From assembly GCA_902537815.1 (NCBI GenBank), contig CACBCS010000014.1, positions 1 through 37,159 of the forward strand: a stretch of 37,159 bases of DNA, read 5' to 3'. The notes beneath the pieces were generated by a model. That model had not been told where the DNA came from and ran no database searches. It saw only the letters and a program-made list of their open reading frames with translations. Both the position numbers and the translations under genes were made by a program. Below, piece by piece: positions 18,004-25,923 of this stretch (positions are counted from its first letter, which is position 1; the number at the start of each line of letters is the position of its first letter). Source of the DNA: an uncultured Pseudohongiella sp. Its GTDB lineage: Bacteria; Pseudomonadota; Gammaproteobacteria; Pseudomonadales; Pseudohongiellaceae.

Positions 18004-18033
18004 TTCACTGTAAATACCTGTGGAGCTTATAAT
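18004..18033 (+). promoter_or_regulatory. Putative plus-strand promoter (upstream of hairpin)
   Basis: TTCACT (18004-18009), an 18-base spacer and a perfect TATAAT (18028-18033) make a fair sigma-70 promoter. Transcription would begin near 18040 and run at once into the hairpin at 18052-18086. Confidence 0.4.
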
Positions 18034-18051
18034 TATCGTGTTTTCCTCACC

Positions 18052-18087
18052 AAAACCATTTCTCTTCCCAAGAGTGAGAGGGTTTTT
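18052..18087 (+). terminator. Possible terminator or attenuator hairpin
   Basis: AAAACC (18052-18057) pairs with GGTTTT (18081-18086) around an inner CTCTT-CCC-AAGAG hairpin (62-66 with 70-74), and a T-rich run follows. It could end transcripts from the 18004-18033 promoter or from the left. Interior loops weaken the structure, so this is tentative. Confidence 0.35.
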
Positions 18088-18106
18088 GTGTATTTATTAC
18101 ACATTT

Positions 18107-18138
18107 TTGTTACTTTTTGGAAAGCTGTGTGTTACGAT
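18107..18138 (+). promoter_or_regulatory. Putative promoter of the small-protein unit
   Basis: TACGAT at 18133-18138 is a reasonable -10. Candidate -35 hexamers are TTGTTA at 18107 (20-base spacer) or TTACTT at 18110 (17-base spacer); neither is ideal. Transcription from here would give a 5' leader of about 55 bases before the 37-codon ORF. Confidence 0.35.
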
Positions 18139-18156
18139 GCGCACGGCACTGGAGAG

Positions 18157-18187
18157 GGAGCGGCCAGTGACACAACGCCAACGCTCC
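18157..18187 (+). promoter_or_regulatory. Leader hairpin next to the ribosome site
   Basis: GGAGCG (18157-18162) and CGCTCC (18182-18187) can pair across a 19-base loop. The second arm directly abuts the GGAGGAGG ribosome site (18188-18195), and its CTCC could also pair with GGAG, so the leader may modulate access to the start. This is inferred from sequence only. Confidence 0.35.
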
Positions 18188-18200
18188 GGAGGAGGAAATT

Positions 18201-18314
18201 ATGAGTAAGATGCTTAAGGAAGCACGGCCAGTAGCAGAAGCAGCCGTGATTAGTGTGGCGATCGTCATCGCCGCGCTGGCCGTACCAGCTGCAATTCTCT
18301 ACGCCGCTGTCTAA
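18201..18314 (+). CDS. Small hydrophobic membrane protein, 37 residues
   Basis: No family is recognised. The ATG is preceded at five bases by GGAGGAGG (18188-18195), the strongest ribosome site seen in the window. The peptide has a short charged N-terminus (Lys3, Lys6, Glu7, Arg9, Glu13), and from about residue 14 to residue 37 it is an unbroken run of Ala, Val, Ile and Leu, with one Pro and one Tyr, long enough for one membrane helix. It ends without a charged tail. An 11-codon ORF with its own ribosome site follows after 24 bases, and a strong terminator closes the unit. Possible roles are a small subunit of a membrane complex, or a type I toxin-like peptide; neither can be decided from sequence. 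Confidence 0.65.
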   Translation: MSKMLKEARPVAEAAVISVAIVIAALAVPAAILYAAV

Positions 18315-18338
18315 ACCAGAAAACTACAAGGAGGCTCT

Positions 18339-18374
18339 ATGCAAGGCCTTACTAGTCAATGCCCCGACAGCTGA
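18339..18374 (+). CDS. Possible 11-residue peptide
   Basis: ATG CAA ... TGA, 11 codons, preceded at four bases by AAGGAGG (18328-18334). The peptide reads MQGLTSQCPDS. Its stop overlaps by one base the first position of the terminator stem at 18374. So short an ORF could arise by chance; the ribosome site and its place between the 37-residue ORF and the terminator are the only support. It might be a leader-type or companion peptide. Confidence 0.3.
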   Translation: MQGLTSQCPDS

Positions 18375-18412
18375 ACACCGACTTGAGGTAACCTGCTCGA
18401 GTCGGTGTTTTT
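18374..18412 (+). terminator. Intrinsic terminator of the small-protein unit
   Basis: AACACCGACT (18374-18383) pairs perfectly with AGTCGGTGTT (18400-18409). A T-G wobble and GAG/CTC extend the stem to 14 pairs around an 8-base loop, and five T residues (18408-18412) follow. The T-run exists only in the plus direction, so it ends the small ORFs rather than moaB. Confidence 0.85.
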
Positions 18413-18569
18413 ATATTGCCTCTGGCAAAGCGAGAAACAACTCAGCTTGTCCGCTACCCCGGCTCACCGGACGAGGTATCCGACCAGTCTGACCTGCGAT
18501 TTTAAGTCTACCGGACAATGATCCGCCGACACCGACAAGCCTAACCAAGGCGCCCCTGAAGCACACCGT

Positions 18570-19076
18570 TCAGTCAGCGACTAGCTTGTCCACGAAGTTA
18601 CAAGGCCGATGCGTGCTATCCAGCTGGTATTGAATAATGCTTTCCCATCCCGTACGACAAGCTCCCGGAGACCCCGGCAGACAAAACACGATTGTTCGGT
18701 TTGACAGACCTGCGAATACGCGGCTCTGAATCGTCGAAGTTCCGATTTCCTCGTAAGACAATTGACGAAACAATTCGCCAAACCCTTCAATTTGCTGCTC
18801 CAGTAAAGGCTGGATTGCTTTCAGGGTATTGTCCCTGTCGGTAAAGCCTGTACCGCCAGTCATCAGGACCCCCTTCACCCCAGGATCCGCAATAAGACGT
18901 GAAACTTCGGCACGCAATTGATAGACATCATCTTTGACAATTTGCTTACTGTGAAGCTTGTGCCCTGCTTCCTCTAAGCAGCCCACAAGAACTCCGCCTG
19001 ATTTATCTGATTCTTCCGTTCGGGTATCAGAGACCGTGACCACAGCAAGGGGAAGGGCTATTTTGGAATCGCTCAC
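18570..19076 (-). CDS. moaB: Molybdenum cofactor biosynthesis protein B
   Basis: MoaB/MogA-fold protein of 168 residues that adenylylates molybdopterin or supports that step in cofactor synthesis. Family motifs are VSDTRT near the N-terminus, the MTGGTGFTDRD nucleotide-binding loop, SYEEIG and the LPGSPGAC motif. The ATG at 19076 is one base from the end of moaA, so the two are cotranscribed. moaC, moaD and moaE are not in the window. Confidence 0.95.
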   Translation of the reverse strand: MSDSKIALPLAVVTVSDTRTEESDKSGGVLVGCLEEAGHKLHSKQIVKDDVYQLRAEVSRLIADPGVKGVLMTGGTGFTDRDNTLKAIQPLLEQQIEGFGELFRQLSYEEIGTSTIQSRVFAGLSNRTIVFCLPGSPGACRTGWESIIQYQLDSTHRPCNFVDKLVAD

Positions 19077-19077
19077 A

Positions 19078-20085
19078 TTAACCTCCGGTCATATTCATAA
19101 GCCTAACCGGCTGCGCATGATCTTTATCGTAAAAGTGGTGCCGTTCGGGCTTAATTTCCATGGCTGCTACCAAAGCTCTCTTCAGATCATCCATGTCTTT
19201 CGACCCATCCCGCAATATAGCTCGCAGATCAACTGAATGCTCGTTACCCAGACACAACAGCAGCCTGCCCTCAACGGTGATGCGAACACGATTACAATCT
19301 TCACAAAAATTGTGGGTCACCGGCGATATAAAGCCAATGCGACTGCGATAACCCGCCACCTGTGAATACCTGGAAGGGCCGGCTGTCCGCGCCGGACTGT
19401 CTACCAGTTGATATTTCTTCTCTATCTGCGCACGAACCCAGGCATTACTGCAGGTGGTATCTTCTCTGGCGTGATCTGACGCTTCACCAAGCGGCATTTC
19501 TTCGATAAACGCAATATCTACATGTCGATCCAAGGCATAGTCAGTGAGTGCCAGCACTTCGTCTTCGTTATACCCCTTCATGACCACTGAGTTCAGCCTG
19601 ATGCGATCGAACCCCTGCGCAACCGCCGCATCGATTCCGGCCAAAACCTTGTCAAGCTTGCCGACCCGGGAGATACGCTGGAAACGGTCGGCCTGCAAAC
19701 TGTCAATGCTAATATTGATCCGATTTACTCCAGCTTTTTTCAAGGGCTCAGCATAGGTTGTCAATTGAGATCCATTGGTGGTAAGCAGGAGTTCCTGCAG
19801 ACCCGGAAGCGCGCCTAATTTTTGAATCAGTGTCATGACATCTGTACGCACGAGCGGCTCACCGCCGGTAAGGCGGATTTTTTTTACACCCAGTTCAGTG
19901 AATGCCGAGGCAATCTGACAAAGCTCCTCCAGCGACAGTATTTCCCTTCGGGGTATAAAGGTCATGTCTTCGGTCATGCAGTATACACATCGAAAATCAC
20001 AACGATCGGTAACCGACAGGCGAATGTAGTCCACATGACGCCCGAATTTGTCGACTAATTTTTCAGGAAAAGTACTTTCACTCAT
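19078..20085 (-). CDS. moaA: GTP 3',8-cyclase MoaA
   Basis: Radical-SAM enzyme for the first step of molybdopterin synthesis, converting GTP to 3',8-cyclo-GTP. The N-terminal [4Fe-4S] motif is C29-x3-C33-x2-C36 in RCDFRCVYC. The C-terminal cluster motif is CEDC followed by 13 residues and Cys. The chain ends in the Gly-Gly that MoaA needs for catalysis. The start at 20085 gives 335 residues beginning MSESTFPEKLVDKFGR; an upstream in-frame ATG at 20139 would add 18 residues that do not look like the family. A LysE-type gene lies upstream and moaB directly downstream. Confidence 0.95.
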   Translation of the reverse strand: MSESTFPEKLVDKFGRHVDYIRLSVTDRCDFRCVYCMTEDMTFIPRREILSLEELCQIASAFTELGVKKIRLTGGEPLVRTDVMTLIQKLGALPGLQELLLTTNGSQLTTYAEPLKKAGVNRINISIDSLQADRFQRISRVGKLDKVLAGIDAAVAQGFDRIRLNSVVMKGYNEDEVLALTDYALDRHVDIAFIEEMPLGEASDHAREDTTCSNAWVRAQIEKKYQLVDSPARTAGPSRYSQVAGYRSRIGFISPVTHNFCEDCNRVRITVEGRLLLCLGNEHSVDLRAILRDGSKDMDDLKRALVAAMEIKPERHHFYDKDHAQPVRLMNMTGG

Positions 20086-20145
20086 GGCCGGTACTATACC
20101 GCAGACAGACGAAGTTGGGTAAGCCCGGAACGCAGGCAAGGTATG

Positions 20146-20772
20146 TCAGACATTGATCAGCATGATCTGTACCGCCAGTAGCACCAAGATGACACCCATG
20201 GCGCGCTCAAACCATGGGCCAAATTGAAGAATGGACTGTCGAACTTGTGCTTGTCCGATCAAGCCAGAAAGAATCGCAAACCAGATAAACGTGGCCGCTG
20301 ACATATACAGGCCATAGTAGAGTTGAATTCTCAATGGAGTTTCATTGTCAATGACTCCGGCGAATAATGCCAGAAAGAAAAGAGTTGCTTTGGGGTTAAA
20401 CCCGTTGGTCAGAATCCCCAGCCGGAACGCCCCCACAGACGACACCCGACCGCCGGCACTCTCAGCAACTGGCCGATGTAGGCTTGAAGCCGTGATTGCC
20501 TGCACGCCCAGATAAACCAGATACGACGCTGCCAGATATTTCATGGCGGTGAGTAACACGTCAGATTGCGCAAACAAAATCGACATTCCCAGCAGACAGT
20601 AACTGACATGAATAAGTATTCCCGCGCCTACGCCGAGACTGGTCAGGATGCCCTGCCGGGTTCCACCTGTCACACTCTGCTTCAGCACCACAGCAAAATC
20701 AGGTCCAGGAGAAGCTACCGCCAGAAGATGAGCAAAGGCGATCGTAATGAATTCCGACCAGTACATTGGCAC
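20146..20772 (-). CDS. LysE/RhtB-family amino acid exporter
   Basis: Inner-membrane exporter of the LysE/RhtB family, 208 residues with about six hydrophobic segments. The family signature is ASPGPDFAVVLKQSVTGGTRQG near residue 20, with GILTNGFNPKATLFFLALF in the middle. The substrate is not evident; members export amino acids or homoserine lactone-like molecules. The start is GTG at 20772; an ATG two codons in (20766) is the alternative. It stands between ccmI and moaA on the same strand with small gaps, so it may be read through from the ccm operon. Confidence 0.9.
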   Translation of the reverse strand: MPMYWSEFITIAFAHLLAVASPGPDFAVVLKQSVTGGTRQGILTSLGVGAGILIHVSYCLLGMSILFAQSDVLLTAMKYLAASYLVYLGVQAITASSLHRPVAESAGGRVSSVGAFRLGILTNGFNPKATLFFLALFAGVIDNETPLRIQLYYGLYMSAATFIWFAILSGLIGQAQVRQSILQFGPWFERAMGVILVLLAVQIMLINV

Positions 20773-20790
20773 AAATCAGCCTGTTGGCTT

Positions 20791-22065
20791 TCAGCGCAGG
20801 CGCTCGGACAACACCAACTCAAGCGCTACCTCTGCGTCAGCGTTGAGTGTAAGCGTCGGAGATTCAGCCCGGTAATCGCCGGGAGAAGGTGTGGCAATCC
20901 CGCTGAATGACACCAAGGCAGTCACATAGACCGACTCAGCTGAAGACAGATTATAAGGCCCTACTGCTGAAGTATTGTCGAGCTGGAAGGATGCCGGCAA
21001 TGTGCTGACGGTTGTGTCGAGAGCAGCCAACGGTGGCAGGCCCTCCTGCTCCGCGTTACGAACAGCCACAAAGACTCGAAGGTCCGGAGCTAGATCGACT
21101 TCCGGTGACAGGCTGAGTGAGACACTGATTCTCGGGCCGGCAGCCTCCCCGTCGCGCCCGGCGAGGATTTCCTGTGCCGCTGCGATTCTGAATCTCAACT
21201 CTTTAGCGAACTCGCCATTTGGATTGACCTGAATCATTAATCGCCAGTAATCGATCGCATCCGAATAATCTTCCCTCTGCTCTGCGTCGGCTGCCAACAG
21301 CTGCAGCACAGACATCTCATTCGGATTAATCGCCCTGGCTTCATCTATAACTGCCCTGATTTGAGGGCTGAACACAAACTCTGTATTGATATACATAGCC
21401 ATGGCGATTCGCCCAAGCACCAGCGCTTTTTCCGGTGTCGCATCGAGTAAATCTGCCGCCCTCTGGTAAGCAATCTGCGCTTCCTCGAAAAGTCCAACCG
21501 CCGCAAAATTTTCGGCGAGAAAGTAAAATGCCCACGGCATGTCCGGATTAGTTTGTGCCAGCTCGCCAAGCGCAACTATCAGTTCGCGGGTTTCATCGCT
21601 GTCCCCTTGGTTATCGACCGTGCGCTGAAACAAATCCATAACCTGCACATTATCGATATAACCCCAGTGGCTATAAAGCCCGTATGCCAAGACTGGTAAA
21701 GCAAGTACGAATGTAAGAGGCGTCAGAAAGGTCAGCGTGGTCAGAGATTTCAGCATCCCCACGTTATTGCCCGCTTTTCCTGGCCGTGCATTTGCAGGAG
21801 ATGCGACCTTCTCTTCCAGCTCGACATCAGCCAGCAATCCCAACTGCAGTTCAGACAGCAAAAGATCGAATTGCTGCTGGTTAAGGTTACCGGCAGACAA
21901 TTCAGCCTCAAGCTCGTCGCTTCGCTCCTGAAAAAGCGCAATATTGGCCTGCTTGCGCAGTTCATCAGAGTCGGCGGGCTGAGAATTTGCACGCAGCCAA
22001 AGCGGTGCTAAAACAAACAGTGCAGCGAGTAAAAACAGTCCTGCGGTGGCTATCCAAAACACCAT
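20791..22065 (-). CDS. ccmI: Cytochrome c maturation protein CcmI (CycH)
   Basis: Membrane-anchored chaperone that holds apocytochrome c for haem ligation together with CcmF and CcmH. It has 424 residues. Two N-terminal membrane segments (about 5-25 and 100-125) flank a cytoplasmic loop, as in CcmI. A TPR-like periplasmic domain follows (about 150-290), with DMPWAFYFLAENFAAVGLFEEA as a clear repeat unit. A C-terminal beta-rich domain carries the stretch SVSLSPEVDLAPDLRVFV. It is the last gene of the ccm cluster, 21 bases after ccmH. Confidence 0.9.
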   Translation of the reverse strand: MVFWIATAGLFLLAALFVLAPLWLRANSQPADSDELRKQANIALFQERSDELEAELSAGNLNQQQFDLLLSELQLGLLADVELEEKVASPANARPGKAGNNVGMLKSLTTLTFLTPLTFVLALPVLAYGLYSHWGYIDNVQVMDLFQRTVDNQGDSDETRELIVALGELAQTNPDMPWAFYFLAENFAAVGLFEEAQIAYQRAADLLDATPEKALVLGRIAMAMYINTEFVFSPQIRAVIDEARAINPNEMSVLQLLAADAEQREDYSDAIDYWRLMIQVNPNGEFAKELRFRIAAAQEILAGRDGEAAGPRISVSLSLSPEVDLAPDLRVFVAVRNAEQEGLPPLAALDTTVSTLPASFQLDNTSAVGPYNLSSAESVYVTALVSFSGIATPSPGDYRAESPTLTLNADAEVALELVLSERLR

Positions 22066-22086
22066 GAGATCCCCGAGCCGAGCCTC

Positions 22087-22587
22087 TTAGCCCTTAGCCT
22101 TCAGTAACGCCTGCAGTTTCTCGCGCTGCGCATTATCCAGTTCCGGGCTTTTTTGTGCCGTCTGGCCGGCTTTGCGTGAGACAGCGATGGCAGCAGCGCC
22201 ACCAATCAGCAGAAAGATAAGCGGCCCAAACCAGAGGAACAGAGTCTCCATACGCAAACGCGGTTTGTAGAAAATAAAATCGCCATATCGTTCGAACATG
22301 AACTGCTCAATCTCTGAGTTCGTCATGCCTTCCAGAATCATGCGGTGAATTTCGCGCCTCAGATCCTCGGCAACCCCACCGCTGGACCCTGTGAGGTTCG
22401 TGTTTTGGCACATGGGGCAACGCAATTCATCAGACAATTGTCTGAATCTCTGCTGCTGCTCCACAGTTTGAAATTCAAAGGTATCGACCTGAGCGTGCAC
22501 CGCAGGCTCGGCTGAAACAAAAGCTGCAAGCATCAGAAGCCAGAGAGCCGGAGTCCTGAGCGAATTGAAACTCGTAGTGAATGGCAT
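22087..22587 (-). CDS. ccmH: Cytochrome c maturation protein CcmH (CycL)
   Basis: Periplasm-facing thioredoxin-like component that reduces the haem-binding cysteines of apocytochrome c. It has 166 residues, with a signal or anchor peptide at 1-30, the redox motif LRCPMCQN (LRCxxCQ in the family) near residue 56, and a membrane segment near residue 120 after YKPRLRMETLFLWFGP. It is the short form separate from CcmI, as in Pseudomonas; in E. coli the two are fused. Its ATG overlaps the ccmG stop by one base, which implies coupling. Confidence 0.94.
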   Translation of the reverse strand: MPFTTSFNSLRTPALWLLMLAAFVSAEPAVHAQVDTFEFQTVEQQQRFRQLSDELRCPMCQNTNLTGSSGGVAEDLRREIHRMILEGMTNSEIEQFMFERYGDFIFYKPRLRMETLFLWFGPLIFLLIGGAAAIAVSRKAGQTAQKSPELDNAQREKLQALLKAKG

Positions 22588-23120
22588 CAGCGGCTTTCCG
22601 CTTGCAGTTCAGCAATCGCGGGTAGAAACTCCTCAGCCCAGACAGTCTCATCCAATACACTGACGTGCCGGTACCGGATGACACCTTCAGCATCAACCAG
22701 ATAGGTCTCGGGGGCTCCATACACGCCGAGATCTATGCCAAACCTGCCGTTGGCGTCCTCAATACTGAACGCAAAAGGATTACCGTTAGTTTCCAGCCAG
22801 TTCTTGGCGAGCTCCGACTGATCCTTGTAATTCACGCCAACCACGGGTATCGAACCTTCCTCAGAAAGACGCATAAAAGTAGGATGCTCCACAAGACATG
22901 GCAGGCAATAGCTGCCCCAGACGTTGAGGAGAAAAATTTGCTCGGGCAGATTGGCGTTGGTGACAGTCTCTCCGTCCACGGTGCGAAGCTGAAATTGTGG
23001 CATCGGCTTGTCAATGAGCATCGAAGGCAGCTCTTTAGGGTCCAGAAAGAGACCTCGCCAGAGCAGTAATGCCAAAGCCAGAAAACCAGCGACCGGCAAG
23101 TAAAACGCTAGTCTGCCCAT
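22587..23120 (-). CDS. ccmG: Thiol:disulfide interchange protein CcmG (DsbE)
   Basis: Membrane-anchored periplasmic thioredoxin that helps keep apocytochrome c cysteines reduced. It has 177 residues: an N-terminal anchor (about 5-23), then the thioredoxin fold with NVWGSYCLPCLVEHPTF. The CxxC is Cys-Leu-Pro-Cys. The residue before it is Tyr, where Trp is usual (WxSWC). The GVNYKD and YGAPETYLVDAEGVIRYRHV segments are typical of DsbE. It lies 64 bases after ccmF and overlaps ccmH. Confidence 0.94.
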   Translation of the reverse strand: MGRLAFYLPVAGFLALALLLWRGLFLDPKELPSMLIDKPMPQFQLRTVDGETVTNANLPEQIFLLNVWGSYCLPCLVEHPTFMRLSEEGSIPVVGVNYKDQSELAKNWLETNGNPFAFSIEDANGRFGIDLGVYGAPETYLVDAEGVIRYRHVSVLDETVWAEEFLPAIAELQAESR

Positions 23121-23184
23121 TTCAGCCCTCCCTCACATGCAAGCATGTTTAATCTTCTACTTTTCCCCTCGACTGATATGAGCA

Positions 23185-25185
23185 TTACGCTGGCTGCAAC
23201 TCCGCTGCGGTTTGTGTTTTAGACCCCCTGCCAGATTTCTCTGCCGCTTTTATCCGAAGCCGGCGGTAGCGTTTGTCTCCCGCAGTCAGCGTACCGCCGA
23301 TCGCCATAAATATGGCACCGAGCCAGATCCAGCGCACAAAAGGTTTAACATACAGCGTCATTGACCAGGCGCCAGCGCCTTTCTCTTCACCCAGTGTGAC
23401 AAACAGGTCACGGAAAAAGCCGGCATCAATGGCCATCTCGGTCGACGGTGTACCGCTGGCCACGTACAGGCGGCGCTGAGGATACAATACCGTGAGCAGT
23501 TCGCCGTCGTTGGCTACAGTGAGCTCAGCCTCATCGCCGATGTAGTTAGGCCCTTCAATACGCGCGCTTCCTTCCAGCGTGAACAGGTAACCCCCTAGCT
23601 CAACCGATTCACCGGGCGCCAGCAGTACACTCCGCTCCTCGGAGAAGAAACTGGTAAGAGCAGCGCCGATAAGCATGACAGCAATCCCGATGTGGGCCAG
23701 CACCATGCCGTAGTAACTCAAACTCAAGGAATTAAGACCACGAAGAGTCGACCGTTTATTTGCGACTTTATTACTGATGTCTTTGCCAATGGCAAAGACA
23801 ATCCAACTGGCGAGAATTAGTGTTATGGTCGCCGCTACAGAGAATTTGCTCAGCACTATTAAGGGAAAGATCAGCCCAACCAGCAGACTGGCAAATAACA
23901 CCTTACCAAGTTGCGCCGCAAGATAGGTCCAAGATGTCTGTTTCCAGCGACTTAACGGACCGATACCAACAAATACAAACAGCAGCATCATCAGGGGCAC
24001 AAAGATGGTATTAAAGTAAGGCGGCCCTATGCTGATCAGATCGTCAGTGACGGCCTGATAGACCATTGGAAACAGAGTCCCTAAAAAGATCGACGCCGCC
24101 GACACCACCAGAATCACGTTATTTACCAACAAAAAGAATTCGCGCGAGGTGTATTCAAAACCGAAGCTGCCCTTCATCAGAGGCGCGCGCAGCGCATAAA
24201 GCAGAAGAGAGCCCCCGATCGAGATGCCCAAGATGCCAAGAATAAAGAATCCCCTTGAAGGATCACTGGCAAATGCGTGTACCGAGGTAAGCAGGCCGGA
24301 GCGCGTGATGAAAGTACCCAGCAGACTGCCGGAAAAAGCTAGAATGGCCAGAAGCACAGTCCAGCTCTTAAACATTCCGCGTTTCTCGGTCACCGCCAGA
24401 GAGTGGATCAGCGCTGTACCGAACAGCCAGGTAATCATGGGGGGATTTTCTACTGGATCCCATGCCCACCATCCGCCCCAGCCCAACTCATAATATGCCC
24501 ACCAACTGCCAAGGGCTATTCCCACAGTCAATATCGCCCACGCCACATTCGCCCACGGGCGGGACCAGCGTGCCCAGGCAGCATCCATCCGTCCACTCAG
24601 AAGCGCGGCAATGGCAAAGGCAAAGACGACAGAAAATCCGACGTAGCCCATATACAACGTCGGCGGGTGCAGTATGAAACCGATATCCTGGAGAGCCGAA
24701 TTGAGATCAGCACCATCGGCCGGCGGCAGCGGCACTATACGACCGAACGGGTTAGAAGTCGCCAGCATAAATAGGATATAGCCAAAGATTAGGACCCCCA
24801 GCACCCCAAGAACCCGCGCCACAAATTCCTCCGGCATGCTTTTGCTAAAGATGCCCACTGACAGCATCCATCCAGCTAACATAAAGGTCCACAGCAAGAA
24901 GGAGCCTTCGTGACCACCCCACACCGCGGTAAACTTGTAACGCATGGGCAGCAGAGTATTCGAATGCTGGGCGACGAACGACACGGAGAAATCATCAGTG
25001 ATAAAGGCGTAAGCCAGCGCCGAAATCGCCAGGCCCAAGAAAACAAAAACGCCCGCGGTCAGCGGACGAGCCATGCTGATCCAGACCGGATTATTATAGT
25101 GAGCCCCCGCAATGGGAAGGCTGCCCAGTAAAGCGCTTAAACACAGCGCAAGAATAAGGGAGAAAGAGCCCAGTTCAGGTATCAT
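23185..25185 (-). CDS. ccmF: Haem lyase subunit CcmF
   Basis: Large integral membrane protein that joins haem from holo-CcmE to apocytochrome c. It has 666 residues and about 15 hydrophobic segments. The WWD haem-handling motif is WGGWWAWDPVENPPMITWL near residue 240. Other family stretches are VWGGHEGSFLLWTF near residue 90 and GTFITRSGLLTSVHAFASDPSRG near 290. It lies 12 bases after ccmE. Confidence 0.96.
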   Translation of the reverse strand: MIPELGSFSLILALCLSALLGSLPIAGAHYNNPVWISMARPLTAGVFVFLGLAISALAYAFITDDFSVSFVAQHSNTLLPMRYKFTAVWGGHEGSFLLWTFMLAGWMLSVGIFSKSMPEEFVARVLGVLGVLIFGYILFMLATSNPFGRIVPLPPADGADLNSALQDIGFILHPPTLYMGYVGFSVVFAFAIAALLSGRMDAAWARWSRPWANVAWAILTVGIALGSWWAYYELGWGGWWAWDPVENPPMITWLFGTALIHSLAVTEKRGMFKSWTVLLAILAFSGSLLGTFITRSGLLTSVHAFASDPSRGFFILGILGISIGGSLLLYALRAPLMKGSFGFEYTSREFFLLVNNVILVVSAASIFLGTLFPMVYQAVTDDLISIGPPYFNTIFVPLMMLLFVFVGIGPLSRWKQTSWTYLAAQLGKVLFASLLVGLIFPLIVLSKFSVAATITLILASWIVFAIGKDISNKVANKRSTLRGLNSLSLSYYGMVLAHIGIAVMLIGAALTSFFSEERSVLLAPGESVELGGYLFTLEGSARIEGPNYIGDEAELTVANDGELLTVLYPQRRLYVASGTPSTEMAIDAGFFRDLFVTLGEEKGAGAWSMTLYVKPFVRWIWLGAIFMAIGGTLTAGDKRYRRLRIKAAEKSGRGSKTQTAAELQPA

Positions 25186-25197
25186 GAGTTTGGTCCT

Positions 25198-25659
25198 TTA
25201 AGTGCCCGGTCGCGTAGCCGCACCCTCGGGAGCGGTGCCGGCGGCATCCAGGGCCGCTTTGACTTCTGGTGACATGTAATTTTCATCATGCTTGGCCAAC
25301 ACGCGCGAAGCCTGAAAGACGCCGGCATTGTCGAGACTCCCTTCGACCACAATTCCCTGACCTTCGCGAAACAGGTCGGGCAGAATGCCCTCGTGATAAA
25401 TTGGAACATCATTGGCGTAATCGGTAGCCACGAAACGTACCGCAAGGCTGTCCGTGGCAGATTGCACCGAGCCTTCCCGCACCATGCCGCCTATGCGAAT
25501 GCGCTGCCCCGCATTCACTTCACCTTGAGCAACCTGAGTTGGCGTGTAGAACAGGTCGATATTCTGACTCAACGCATACAAGGTCAGACCTACGGCAACA
25601 CTGAGACCTGCAGCAATAAACAGAATTACACCCAAGCGCTTTCGGCGATGAGCTTTCAT
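25198..25659 (-). CDS. ccmE: Cytochrome c-type haem chaperone CcmE
   Basis: Periplasmic haem chaperone that binds haem covalently and passes it to CcmF. It has 153 residues, with one N-terminal membrane anchor (about 10-30) and an OB-fold. The haem-binding histidine is H124 in LAKHDENYM (H130 in E. coli). The C-terminal tail is short and rich in Ala and Gly. The ATG overlaps the end of ccmD by four bases. Confidence 0.95.
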   Translation of the reverse strand: MKAHRRKRLGVILFIAAGLSVAVGLTLYALSQNIDLFYTPTQVAQGEVNAGQRIRIGGMVREGSVQSATDSLAVRFVATDYANDVPIYHEGILPDLFREGQGIVVEGSLDNAGVFQASRVLAKHDENYMSPEVKAALDAAGTAPEGAATRPGT

Positions 25660-25901
25660 GCCCTTTCCTCCTCAGTGGTTTCTGATCCCGGTGAGGACTG
25701 CGAGCCCGCACCAGCAGACATTGGCGGGACTTGAGCATTAAGCGAATAACGGCGCTTAAGTTCTCGAATAATTTGCCTGTTTTTACGAAGGGGCCCGTAC
25801 AGGTTGATCGTCAGAAAAATCAGAAACATGCCATACACAGACCACACATTAAAGGCATAGCCGCCCATCTCGATGAATTCTTGAAAATTTGAAAACTGCA
25901 T
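25656..25901 (-). CDS. ccmD: Haem exporter protein CcmD
   Basis: Small membrane protein that holds the CcmABC-CcmE complex together. It has 81 residues with a short periplasmic N-terminus containing GGYAFNVWSVYG, one membrane helix (about 17-36) and a basic stretch after it. The last 30 residues are a polar tail, so it is a little longer than many CcmD proteins. It is placed between ccmC and ccmE and overlaps ccmE by four bases. Confidence 0.93.
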   Translation of the reverse strand: MQFSNFQEFIEMGGYAFNVWSVYGMFLIFLTINLYGPLRKNRQIIRELKRRYSLNAQVPPMSAGAGSQSSPGSETTEEERA

Positions 25902-25923
25902 ACTTCAGAAGCCCTTGGTAGAC

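Noticed and set aside
17771..18013. 80-codon plus-strand ORF upstream of the small-protein unit
   Set aside because: It has no ribosome site, no recognisable motif and an ordinary noncoding composition; it also overlaps the xthA promoter.
18020..18208. 62-codon ORF covering the hairpin, promoter and leader of the 37-mer
   Set aside because: No ribosome site, and it overlaps control elements and the 37-mer start; the hydrophobic look comes from T-rich DNA.
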